NCBI RefSeq assembly: GCF_964656455.1
Contig: NC_135718.1
Coordinates: 52,109,008-52,173,007 of the forward strand
Length of the DNA: 64,000 nt
Direction of reading: 5' to 3'
Source of the DNA: Halichoerus grypus
Taxonomy: Eukaryota; Chordata; Mammalia; Carnivora; Phocidae
Shown: positions 61,601 through 64,000 of the stretch, piece by piece
Position numbering within the stretch: the stretch's first letter is position 1
How the letters are laid out: each line of letters opens with the position of its first letter
Made by a program: the position numbers and the translations under genes
The notes under the pieces: model-generated
Databases searched by the model: none
What the model was told of the DNA's origin: nothing
What the model saw: only the letters and a program-made list of their open reading frames with translations

Positions 61601-63677
61601 CCAATTCTATTTGGAAAATAGCCTTACCTGAGCACATTTGAAATTAGAGGACAGTTGTACTTTAAGTTTTCCATCAGTAACTTGGAGTTTCCATCAGTAA
61701 ATATGGAGGCATTTGAGCCATTCCATCTTTGGATTTATCTATCTTTTGTTCTTCATCATGGCCTGCCTGATTGTTCTTTACAACTTGGGGAGAGCCCTTG
61801 TGGGAATAAGAAGGAACAGAAATATGGTGAACAGTGTCAGTAGCACCTGCAATCCTCAGAAGAATAAGTTCTCAGGAATTTTCCCTTGGAATAGAGGAAG
61901 CCTCATGAGAATGGATTTCTTATTGTTTAGTTCTATGAGTTGAGATGACAAAGGGAGACATGAAGGCTATGGGCATAACTGGGGAATAAGTAAGTCAAAC
62001 CTATCCTTATCCTGTCCAGTATCCCTGTTTTCTTTTCCCTTCTTGAGTGTGCCTTGTGTCCTCATACTCCCTCGTAATCCCTCCCTCAACCTGCCCTTTC
62101 CCTCATCAGGGTATATATATTTCTACATTTTTTTCCATGCCTATACAAGTATATAGGTAAGTTTATTACCACCATTTTTAAAAAAAAATAAAATGAATGC
62201 TTGGGTGGCTCAGTCAGTTAAGTGTCTGCTTCGGCTTAGGTTATGATCCCAGGGTCTGGGATCGAGTCCCGCATCAGGCTTCCTGCTCAGCAGGGAACCT
62301 GCTTCTCCCTCTGCCTGCCGCTCTCTCATGCTCTCTCTGACAAATATATAAAATCTTTAAAAAAAAAAAAATGAAGTCGTACTATACATATTATTCTGTC
62401 GCTTGATTTTTCACTTAATATATCATAGACATCCTTTTAGGTCTATTTGGTTCCATCTATAGACATTTATAAAATTGAATTTTTACTGGATATTTTACAA
62501 ACTTTTTTTAAATTTTTTTTTAAAGATTTTATTTATTTTTTGACAGAGAGAGAGACAGCGAGAGAGGAAACACAAGCAGAGGGAGTGGGAGAGGGAGAAG
62601 CAGGCTTCCCGCTGAGCAGGGAGCCCAATGTGGGGCTCGATCCCAGGACCCTGGGATCATGACCTGAGCTGAAGGCAGACGCTTAATGACTGAGCCACTC
62701 AGGCACCCCACAAACTTTTTTTTTTTAAAGATTTATTAATTTATTTTTAGAGAGAGCAAGCGGGTGGGGGGAAGGGCAGAGGGAGACGGTAGAGAATCTC
62801 AAGCAGACTCCAAGCTGAGTGCAGAGCCTGCCACGGGGCTCAGTCTCTTAACCCTGAGATCATGGTATGATCCGAAACCAAGAGTCCGACACTTAAGTGA
62901 CTGAGCCACCCAGGCACCCCTACAAACTTTTTTTTTATTGGATATTTTACAAACTCTTTAAAGAGATGTTGGAAGTTAAATCTGAGAAATTGACTTGCTT
63001 GAAGATTCCCAGTGAGTTAGTGGCAACACATAGCTGAGTGCTGTCTAATGGTTAAGAGCATGGATTATGAATTTAACCTATTTGACTTTAGTTCAGCTCT
63101 ACCATTTACCATCTTTGTCGCCTTAGGCAAGTTATTTATTCTCTTTGTGTCTCTGTTTCTTCATTCCTAAATGTGGGCAATAATAGTATCTACCTCATAG
63201 GTTGTCATGAGAATTAAATGAAATAATATATGTAAAAGTGCTTAAAACTGTGTAAATGCTCAACAAATGTTAGTTTTCACATTGTTATTGTTGTAATAAA
63301 GCCACTCAGTAAATATTTTACAATCATCATTATAATTCATAGCCCAGATTTCACCCTGAATCTGATGTGGAAAGCACTGTCCAAAACATGAACTCCAAAT
63401 TGAATCAAGAGTTCCAAAGGAAAGGCAGTATAGTGGCCATAAATGCAGCAGGTGTCTAGTCTTAATTATGGAAATGTGACAATTTCTCTTCTCCCTTGCT
63501 TGTATTCAGGTGGGGAGATATCTTCCAAAAGCGAACTGGATGAACTGCAGGAGGAAGTGGCCAGGAGGGCCCAGGAACAGGAACTTCGAAGGAAACGGGA
63601 GAAGGAATTAGAGGCAGCTAAAGGGTTTAATCCTCATCCCAGCCGCTTCATGGACTTGGATGAACTGCAGAATCAGG
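27077..63677 (+). CDS. USP54: USP54, N-terminal 787 codons in 15 coding exons; gene continues past the right edge
   Basis: Ubiquitin-specific peptidase 54, a cysteine deubiquitinase of the USP family and paralogue of USP53. The joined exons (27077-27223, 31141-31233, 46638-46772, 48547-48660, 48790-48872, 49305-49410, 49523-49669, 51104-51253, 52855-53023, 54615-54785, 58350-58481, 58636-59016, 59238-59469, 61425-61558, 63510-63677) total 2362 nt with every phase matching. The Cys box GQNSCFLNS gives C42; the His box GKHYSTFF gives H302, followed by D319/D320 in the MYFDDA motif. Zinc-ribbon-like cysteines are C166/C169 and C225/C229. After about residue 350 the chain is Ser-rich and low in complexity, with a charged coiled coil from about residue 739. 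USP53 and USP54 were long listed as inactive; later work reports K63-linkage-directed activity, which fits the retained Cys and His. I recognise the protein from memory of human USP54; USP53 differs clearly in its tail. Confidence 0.97.
27310..27460 (+). repeat. MIR, sense, in intron 1
   Basis: GTGTGATCTTAGCAAGTCAC, TTGAGTCTCAATTACCTCA and AGATTAATAATGATAATAG match MIR. Confidence 0.7.
27461..28111. other. Intron 1 stretch without recognisable feature
   Basis: Nothing that I can name. Confidence 0.4.
28112..28307 (+). mobile_element. CAN SINE, sense, near-consensus
   Basis: GGGCGCCTGGGTGGCTCAGT to AAATAAATAAAATCTTT. Preceded and followed by AAAAAGCACTGGACA. Confidence 0.94.
28319..28578 (+). 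mobile_element. SINE tail fragment plus full SINE, sense
   Basis: A detached SINE tail (TCTCTAAAATAAGTAAATAA, then A16) runs directly into a full SINE at 28365. The full copy ends not in poly-A but in GATC followed by a T run. A third copy of AAAAGCACTGGAC follows at about 28579. Confidence 0.85.
28600..28685 (+). repeat. Possible MIR fragment
   Basis: GACTTGCCTTGTGACCTTAT and CAGGATCCTCATTTATAAT resemble the MIR core. Confidence 0.4.
28718..28810 (+). mobile_element. Short-type SINE, sense
   Basis: GGGGTGCCTGGCTGGCTCAG to CCCCACATTGGGTTACTTAA. Confidence 0.85.
29045..29067 (+). repeat. (GT)n microsatellite
   Basis: About 11 GT units in intron 1. A complementary (AC)n lies 130 bases downstream. 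Confidence 0.9.
29194..29212 (+). repeat. (AC)n microsatellite
   Basis: About nine AC units, inverted relative to the GT run at 29045. Confidence 0.9.
29213..29559. other. Intron 1 stretch without recognisable feature
   Basis: Nothing that I can name. Confidence 0.4.
29560..29930. repeat. Dispersed ancient LINE-like family X, copy 3
   Basis: TTTTTGATGATCTTAACAAT, CAAGTATTTTGTGAGATGTC and TTATCACTGTTGATATCAC align in order with 2450-2655. Clear homology within the window. Confidence 0.65.
30037..30261 (-). mobile_element. CAN SINE, antisense, with a non-A spacer in its tail
   Basis: Flanked by CTACAATTCAAGCTTCTT at 30019 and CTACAATTTAAACTTCTA at 30262. Between the outer T run and the TAAGATTTTATTT start lies a short spacer, AAAGAATTCTGCAGTTTTG. 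Confidence 0.9.
30280..30785 (+). mobile_element. LINE-1 3' end, sense, interrupted by a SINE
   Basis: CCGTATGATTTCACTTATAT, AATATGGAGAAAAACTGATG and ATACCTGAAACTAATGTAAT followed by an A run are the 3' UTR of L1. Confidence 0.85.
30483..30600 (+). mobile_element. Short-type SINE, sense, inside the L1
   Basis: GGGGCACTTGGCTGGCTCAG to GGTGTGGAGATTACTTAAAA. Flanked by AAGTCATGGG on both sides. Confidence 0.9.
30786..31140. other. End of intron 1
   Basis: AT-rich, no repeat named. Ends in the exon 2 acceptor. Confidence 0.45.
31141..31233 (+). CDS. USP54: USP54 coding exon 2 (residues 50-80)
   Basis: A 31-codon phase-0 exon bounded by TTTTTTGCCAG and AAG|GTAAGT. It encodes [10 protein letters not shown] and a cysteine-rich turn with C69, C74 and C77. 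The [10 protein letters not shown] helix follows the Cys box in the USP53/USP54 pair. Introns of 3.9 kb and 15.4 kb, filled with LINE and SINE copies, flank it. Confidence 0.96.
31675..31874 (-). mobile_element. CAN SINE, antisense, intron 2
   Basis: Flanked by CATTATACCCACTCTTT and CATTATATCCATTCTT. Confidence 0.93.
31875..33570. other. Intron 2 stretch without recognisable feature
   Basis: No exon, RNA gene or repeat that I can name. Confidence 0.4.
33571..33771 (-). mobile_element. CAN SINE, antisense, intron 2
   Basis: A run of about 25 T, then AGAGAGAGAGAGCAGAGGTG to GCCACCCAGGTGCCCC. The ATTTATTT part is replaced by pure T. Confidence 0.9.
34378..34592 (-). mobile_element. CAN SINE, antisense, older copy
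   Basis: AAAAGATTTACTTATTTATT to GTGCCACTCAGGTGTCC, more diverged than most. Confidence 0.88.
34610..34656 (+). repeat. (GT)n microsatellite, about 23 units
   Basis: Uninterrupted GT run in intron 2, the longest dinucleotide run in the window and a likely polymorphic marker. Confidence 0.95.
35031..35479. other. Intron 2 stretch without recognisable feature
   Basis: Nothing that I can name with confidence. Confidence 0.35.
35480..37140 (+). repeat. Old LINE-1, sense, ORF2 and 3' region, decayed
   Basis: CTATAGTAATTAAGACAATG, ATGGGTAAAAGACATAAACA, TACCACTCAGTAATTCCACT and GGTGGTGGACACATGGGCAT occur in L1 order. Many stops and indels. A SINE at 36842 interrupts it. Confidence 0.75.
36842..37045 (-). 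mobile_element. CAN SINE, antisense, inside the old L1
   Basis: Flanked by TTTTTCCATTTCTT on both sides. Confidence 0.93.
37168..37270 (+). mobile_element. Short-type SINE, sense
   Basis: GGGGTGCCTGGCTGGCTCAG to TGTAGAGATAACTTAAAA. Flanked by AAATGTACTACAG and AAACGTACTGCAG. Confidence 0.88.
37271..41084. other. Longest nearly repeat-free stretch of intron 2
   Basis: No SINE or recognisable LINE for 3.8 kb, unlike its surroundings. Short open frames (for example 38729-38962) have no family match. I cannot tell from sequence alone whether it is constrained. Confidence 0.4.
41085..41350 (+). repeat. Ancient LINE-1 3' end, sense
   Basis: AAAAAGAGTTCTTATTTTTT, GATTGGCCACAGGCTGATAA and TTCTGCAATAAAATGTTAAA are the terminal 3' sequence of an old L1M-type family. 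Confidence 0.75.
41351..43055. other. Intron 2 stretch without recognisable feature
   Basis: Nothing that I can name. The part at 42430-42660 is GC-richer than its surroundings. Confidence 0.4.
43056..43350 (-). repeat. (AAT)n/(AAC)n run followed by antisense MIR
   Basis: The run at about 43060-43092 leads into CCTAGGAGGTAAGTACTATT, GAAGCTGAAGCCTAGAGAAG and CTGGTTCCAGAGTCCATGCT, the MIR reverse complement over most of its length. Confidence 0.78.
43351..44359. other. Intron 2 stretch, possible MIR scrap at its end
   Basis: TTCCATTTTGCTTTAACCAG near 44270 resembles MIR. The rest is unnamed. Confidence 0.35.
44360..44487 (+). mobile_element. CAN SINE, sense, short copy
   Basis: GGATACCTGGGTGGCTCAGT to GGGCATGGAGCCTACTTAAA. 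The CT-rich middle is missing. Flanked by AAAGAGGGACT and AAAGGAGGGGACT. Confidence 0.85.
44530..45130 (+). repeat. (ATTC)n and L2-like relic, interrupted by a SINE
   Basis: ATTCATTCATTCATTC at 44533, then CTTCTAGGTGCTGGGAATAA, CTTAAATTCTAGAGAGTATA and GCTTGCAATTTTAAATAGAG in the order of an L2 3' region. Confidence 0.5.
44808..45051 (+). mobile_element. CAN SINE, sense, with long purine-rich tail
   Basis: GGGGTGCCTGGGTGGCTCAG, then GACAAATAAAATCT and a (GAAA)n/(GA)n tail of about 70 bases. Flanked by GTGATCAGG and ATGATCAGG. Confidence 0.92.
45530..46180 (+). repeat. Old LINE-1, sense, with (TG)n and (AC)n
   Basis: CAAAATTAAAAAACTGCTCC, GCTGACAAGGATATGGGGAA and AAATGTCCGTCAATAAAGAA are L1 ORF2 phrases. 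Microsatellites lie at 45885-45911 (TG) and about 46028-46044 (AC). Confidence 0.7.
46638..46772 (+). CDS. USP54: USP54 coding exon 3 (residues 81-125)
   Basis: A 45-codon phase-0 exon bounded by TCTTCCCTGCAG and TTT|GTAAGT. It carries [14 protein letters not shown] and the MDDAAECF motif, which corresponds to the conserved 'QQDAHEF'-like box of USP domains. Here the box has Asp-Asp-Ala-Ala-Glu, as in USP53. Confidence 0.96.
47007..47190 (+). repeat. MER5A-type hAT-Charlie DNA transposon relic, intron 3
   Basis: CAGTGGGTCTCGCC, GTTTCTGATTCAGTAGGTCT, AACAAGTTTCCAGGTGATGC and TGCTGCTGGTCTGGGGACCA match the MER5A consensus as I remember it. Confidence 0.85.
47367..47550 (+). mobile_element. CAN SINE, sense, intron 3
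   Basis: GGGGTGCGTGGGTGGCTCAG to AAATAAATAAAATCTTAAA. Flanked by AAAAAAATCTGAGAGTG at about 47351 and 47551. Confidence 0.94.
47625..48429 (+). repeat. Old LINE-1 3' end, sense, intron 3
   Basis: TGCTGGTGGGAACGTAAAAT, GGAATACTATGCAGTAATAA and TATAATTATTCAAATTAAAC form the ORF2 end and 3' UTR. It ends 117 bases before exon 4. Confidence 0.8.
48547..48660 (+). CDS. USP54: USP54 coding exon 4 (residues 126-163)
   Basis: A 38-codon phase-0 exon ([11 protein letters not shown] to AMTLFEQ). The acceptor is CCCTATTAG. The donor CAG|GTGAAC is weaker than its neighbours, because +5 is A where most donors have G. It precedes the zinc-ribbon cysteines and a very short in-frame intron that is described separately. 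Confidence 0.95.
48661..48789 (+). other. USP54: USP54 intron 4: 129 nt, stop-free and in frame
   Basis: GTGAACC...GGGCCCAG. The 129 nt (43 codons) contain no stop in the USP54 frame, so a transcript keeping this intron would keep the reading frame. The insertion would fall immediately before the CVCTSC knuckle. Confidence 0.9.
48790..48872 (+). CDS. USP54: USP54 coding exon 5 (residues 164-190 and part of 191)
   Basis: Starts at CVCTSCG, the first zinc-ribbon knuckle (C166, C169), and ends two bases into codon C191 at TTTG|GTGAGT. The acceptor is TACCTGGGCCCAG. The segment [17 protein letters not shown] matches the same stretch in USP53 closely. Confidence 0.95.
49305..49410 (+). CDS. USP54: USP54 coding exon 6 (end of residue 191 to 226)
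   Basis: A 106-nt exon that completes C191 and encodes [10 protein letters not shown] to LRNCP. The acceptor (CTATCTTGAAG) has only a short pyrimidine run; the donor is CCG|GTGAGT. C225 at the end begins the second zinc-ribbon knuckle, completed in the next exon. The MFGELLQ segment is a helical insertion shared with USP53. Confidence 0.94.
49523..49669 (+). CDS. USP54: USP54 coding exon 7 (residues 227-275)
   Basis: A 49-codon phase-0 exon bounded by TTTGTATTTCAG and GAT|GTGAGT. It contributes C229 of the second knuckle (CPSNCG) and the core strand [19 protein letters not shown], the conserved USP box before the His motif. It lies only 112 nt from exon 6. Confidence 0.96.
49670..51103. other. 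USP54 intron 7, no recognisable repeat
   Basis: 1.4 kb with nothing that I can name beyond an AT-rich background. Confidence 0.4.
51104..51253 (+). CDS. USP54: USP54 coding exon 8 (residues 276-325), carries the catalytic histidine
   Basis: A 50-codon phase-0 exon. The motif GKHYSTFF gives H302 at 51182-51184, and [10 protein letters not shown] supplies the likely third catalytic residue (D319 or D320). The acceptor is TTTTTTCCCCACAG and the donor GAG|GTAGGA. The typical USP His box is GHY; here Lys precedes His, as it should in this subfamily. Confidence 0.96.
51254..52854. other. USP54 intron 8, no recognisable repeat
   Basis: 1.6 kb with no SINE or LINE that I can name. Confidence 0.4.
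52855..53023 (+). CDS. USP54: USP54 coding exon 9 (residues 326-381 and first base of 382)
   Basis: Encodes [12 protein letters not shown] to [17 protein letters not shown] is the last strand of the USP fold, and PVSTQDLPP marks the exit into the linker. The acceptor is TTTCTGGTTCAG and the donor CAG|GTGAGC, phase 1. Confidence 0.95.
53524..53575 (+). repeat. 25-bp tandem duplication, intron 9
   Basis: The unit starting ACTTAAATCATGTTTTCC occurs twice in a row with period 25 and no mismatch. Confidence 0.95.
53952..54147 (+). mobile_element. CAN SINE, sense, intron 9
   Basis: GGGGCACCTGATGGCTCAGT to CAGATAAAATCTTAATAAAT. Flanked by AAATAACAG on both sides. Confidence 0.92.
54615..54785 (+). 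CDS. USP54: USP54 coding exon 10 (residues 382-438 and first base of 439)
   Basis: Encodes [18 protein letters not shown] to STSQSSRDT. It is Ser/Thr/His-rich and has no fold signal, so probably disordered. The acceptor is CTCCTTCCCTTAG and the donor ACAG|GTAGGG, phase 1 to phase 1, so skipping this exon with its neighbours would keep frame. Confidence 0.95.
54786..55504. other. Start of intron 10, no recognisable repeat
   Basis: Nothing that I can name. Confidence 0.4.
55505..56300 (-). mobile_element. LINE-1 3' end, minus strand, with an internal palindrome expansion
   Basis: TTAAATTCCAGTTGTTAACA, AATATTAGTTTCAGGTGTAC and GAGTAATATTCCATAATAGC, then an AT-rich insert, then TCAGTTGATGGACACTTGGG and AAACATCAGGGTGCATGTAT. 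The normal antisense L1 order is broken between 55920 and 56165. Confidence 0.85.
56035..56170. repeat. Perfect 31-bp inverted repeat with AT-rich loop
   Basis: Arms 56035-56065 (AGAAGATATGGTATATCATA...) and 56140-56170 are exact reverse complements, separated by 74 bases of (TATG/TATA)n. A smaller nested inverted repeat lies at 55908-55962. Confidence 0.95.
56310..56960. repeat. Ancient LINE-like relic, intron 10
   Basis: CACTCATGGCCAATCTAGTT, GTAGTATGTATCTCTAAAAG and AAATTGGCAGTTGGATCTAG are phrases of an old mammalian LINE. Probably L1M, subfamily uncertain. Confidence 0.5.
57203..57391 (+). mobile_element. CAN SINE, sense, intron 10
   Basis: GGGGGTGCCTGGGTGGCTCA to AAATAAATAAAATCTTTT. 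Flanked by AAAAGATTACACTG and AAAAGATTACATTG. Confidence 0.94.
57392..58349. other. End of intron 10, no recognisable repeat
   Basis: Nothing that I can name. Confidence 0.4.
58350..58481 (+). CDS. USP54: USP54 coding exon 11 (residues 439-482 and first base of 483), GC donor
   Basis: Encodes [11 protein letters not shown] to ASGYHSE, with the basic run [11 protein letters not shown]. The acceptor is GTTCTTTCAG. The only donor that restores the USP54 frame is GAAG|GCAAGC, a GC-AG intron with otherwise ideal consensus. A 154-nt intron follows. Confidence 0.93.
58482..58635 (+). other. USP54: USP54 intron 11: 154 nt GC-AG intron
   Basis: The donor is GAAG|GCAAGC and the acceptor GTTTTTAG|GAG. 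No GT donor nearby restores the frame. If retained, the frame stays open through the intron and stops at 58664-58666. Confidence 0.9.
58636..59016 (+). CDS. USP54: USP54 coding exon 12 (residues 483-609), largest exon in the window
   Basis: A 381-nt exon from [11 protein letters not shown] to QLSPFSEDS, phase 1 at both ends. It is rich in Ser, Lys and Arg. The segment [20 protein letters not shown] resembles a block (RETLNVDSIFSE) that I recall from the tail of USP53, so it is a conserved tail motif of the pair. The donor is TCAG|GTGAGG. Confidence 0.95.
59238..59469 (+). CDS. USP54: USP54 coding exon 13 (residues 610-686 and part of 687)
   Basis: Encodes [11 protein letters not shown] to LPESSSVC plus two bases of R687. 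The motif [14 protein letters not shown] resembles the RTESGYESSD block of USP53. The acceptor (GATCGGGATAG) has a purine-rich last stretch, so it is weak. The donor GCAG|GTATTG lacks the usual +5 G. Confidence 0.93.
59614..60196 (-). mobile_element. LINE-1 3' end, minus strand, intron 13
   Basis: AGTTGATATGCTATGTTATA, TTTTAGGTGTACAACATAGT, ATATCCCATTGTGCATATAT and GCGATAAACATGGGGGTG. Flanked by TATCAACTTTCT at 59595 and TGTCAACTTTCT at 60197. Confidence 0.88.
60474..60672 (-). mobile_element. CAN SINE, antisense, intron 13
   Basis: Flanked by AACAATGATGATTTAT at 60458 and AACAATGATGATTTAA at 60673. Confidence 0.94.
60673..61110. other. Intron 13 stretch without recognisable feature
   Basis: A few diverged bases near 60980-61010 (AATTTTGTGCCAGTTACTGT) resemble MIR. 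Otherwise unnamed. Confidence 0.35.
61111..61330 (-). mobile_element. CAN SINE, antisense, close to exon 14
   Basis: T run, then two tandem copies of AAGATTTTATTTATTT, ending GAGTCACCCAAGAGCCCC. It ends 94 bases before exon 14. Confidence 0.92.
61425..61558 (+). CDS. USP54: USP54 coding exon 14 (residues 687-731 and first base of 732)
   Basis: Encodes [17 protein letters not shown] to WTKNQPLS. The acceptor is TTTGTCTTTTGAAG and the donor TCAG|GTAAGC. An antisense SINE ends only 94 bases upstream of the exon start. Confidence 0.93.
61559..62195. other. Start of intron 14, no recognisable repeat
   Basis: Includes TTTCCATCAGTAA twice, 21 bases apart, near 61669-61702. Confidence 0.4.
62196..62371 (+). 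mobile_element. CAN SINE, sense, intron 14
   Basis: GCTTGGGTGGCTCAGTCAGT to AAATATATAAAATCTTTAAA. The first four G are lost. Confidence 0.9.
62512..62709 (-). mobile_element. CAN SINE, antisense, first of a tandem pair
   Basis: Flanked by ACAAACTTTTTTT at about 62499 and at 62710. Confidence 0.93.
62722..62919 (-). mobile_element. CAN SINE, antisense, second of a tandem pair
   Basis: Flanked by ACAAACTTTTTTT at 62710 and about 62922. It belongs to a different variant (AGAGTCCGACACTTAAGTGA) than its neighbour. Confidence 0.92.
63038..63285 (+). repeat. MIR, sense, nearly full length
   Basis: CTAATGGTTAAGAGCATGGA, CTACCATTTACCATCTTTG, ATAATAGTATCTACCTCATA and AATGCTCAACAAATGTTAG cover head, core and tail of MIR. 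Confidence 0.88.
63510..63677 (+). CDS. USP54: USP54 coding exon 15 (residues 732-787 and first base of 788)
   Basis: Encodes [17 protein letters not shown] to [24 protein letters not shown] and the following [15 protein letters not shown] form a highly charged heptad-like coiled coil (about residues 739-770). The acceptor is CTTGTATTCAG. The donor CAGG|GTAATT keeps phase 1, matching the next human residue Gly. This is the last exon in the window. Confidence 0.92.
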
Positions 63678-64000
63678 GTAATTGTTGTGAGCATAGGTTG
63701 TAGGTGATGGGGACAGAGAGAGAGGGAAAAAAATATTCAGGTTTGTAAATTCCTGTCTTCTATTTAGCTAAGTTGTGTTTTATCATAATTCACTCATTTT
63801 AGTGAGAACTAGTGAAAGTAGGAGGTGACAAGCCTATTGATTGGAAGACAGGCACTGATTTTGGGCTCATCTATTGAAAGTCTATAGTTTAGAGATAGTA
63901 TATTGTTCATGAAAAATATTTCCCATGAATATCTATAGAAGGTGTAAATAAAACTAGTCACCATTCAGAAACAGCAGAACAGGACAGTGAGTGAGCGACA
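63678..64000. other. Start of USP54 intron 15
   Basis: No further exon is visible before the right edge. Confidence 0.5.

Overview
The window is mammalian nuclear DNA, almost certainly from a carnivore of the caniform branch. The sign is about 48 copies of the carnivore tRNA-derived SINE (CAN SINE / SINEC): a tRNA-like head, a CT-rich middle, and an AAATAAAATCTTT(A)n tail. The head reads GGGGCGCCTGGGTGGCTCAG and not the GGGATCCCTGGGTGGCGCAG form typical of dogs, which points to a bear, seal or mustelid relative. This lineage call is inferred from repeat type only.

The only protein-coding gene I can support is USP54 (ubiquitin-specific peptidase 54), on the + strand. Fifteen coding exons between 27077 and 63677 join without any frame error into residues 1-787 plus the first base of codon 788. 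The N-terminal USP catalytic domain (about residues 30-350) is complete. It is followed by a Ser-rich, probably disordered region and the start of a coiled coil. From memory the human protein is about 1,680 residues, so the 3' half of the gene lies beyond the right edge.

Layout: 1-26652 has no coding exon and is probably 5' flank or a long first intron. It holds LINE-1 remnants of several ages, roughly 30 SINEs, MIR and L2-like relics, and unique-looking stretches. 26653-27223 is the probable first coding exon, whose leader carries upstream ATGs. 27224-46637 holds introns 1 and 2 around a small second exon. 46638-53023 carries exons 3-9 (the rest of the catalytic domain). 54615-63677 carries exons 10-15 (the Ser/Lys/Arg-rich tail and coiled coil).

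Points of interest are splicing features of USP54 and repeat architecture. They are a 129-nt intron that is stop-free and in frame, a GC-AG intron whose retention would add a membrane-segment-like tail, a start-stop upstream ORF just before the main ATG, a perfect AT-rich palindrome in intron 10, and several nested or same-site SINE insertions. I see no operon, CRISPR array, viral gene, RNA gene or unknown defence-type system here.
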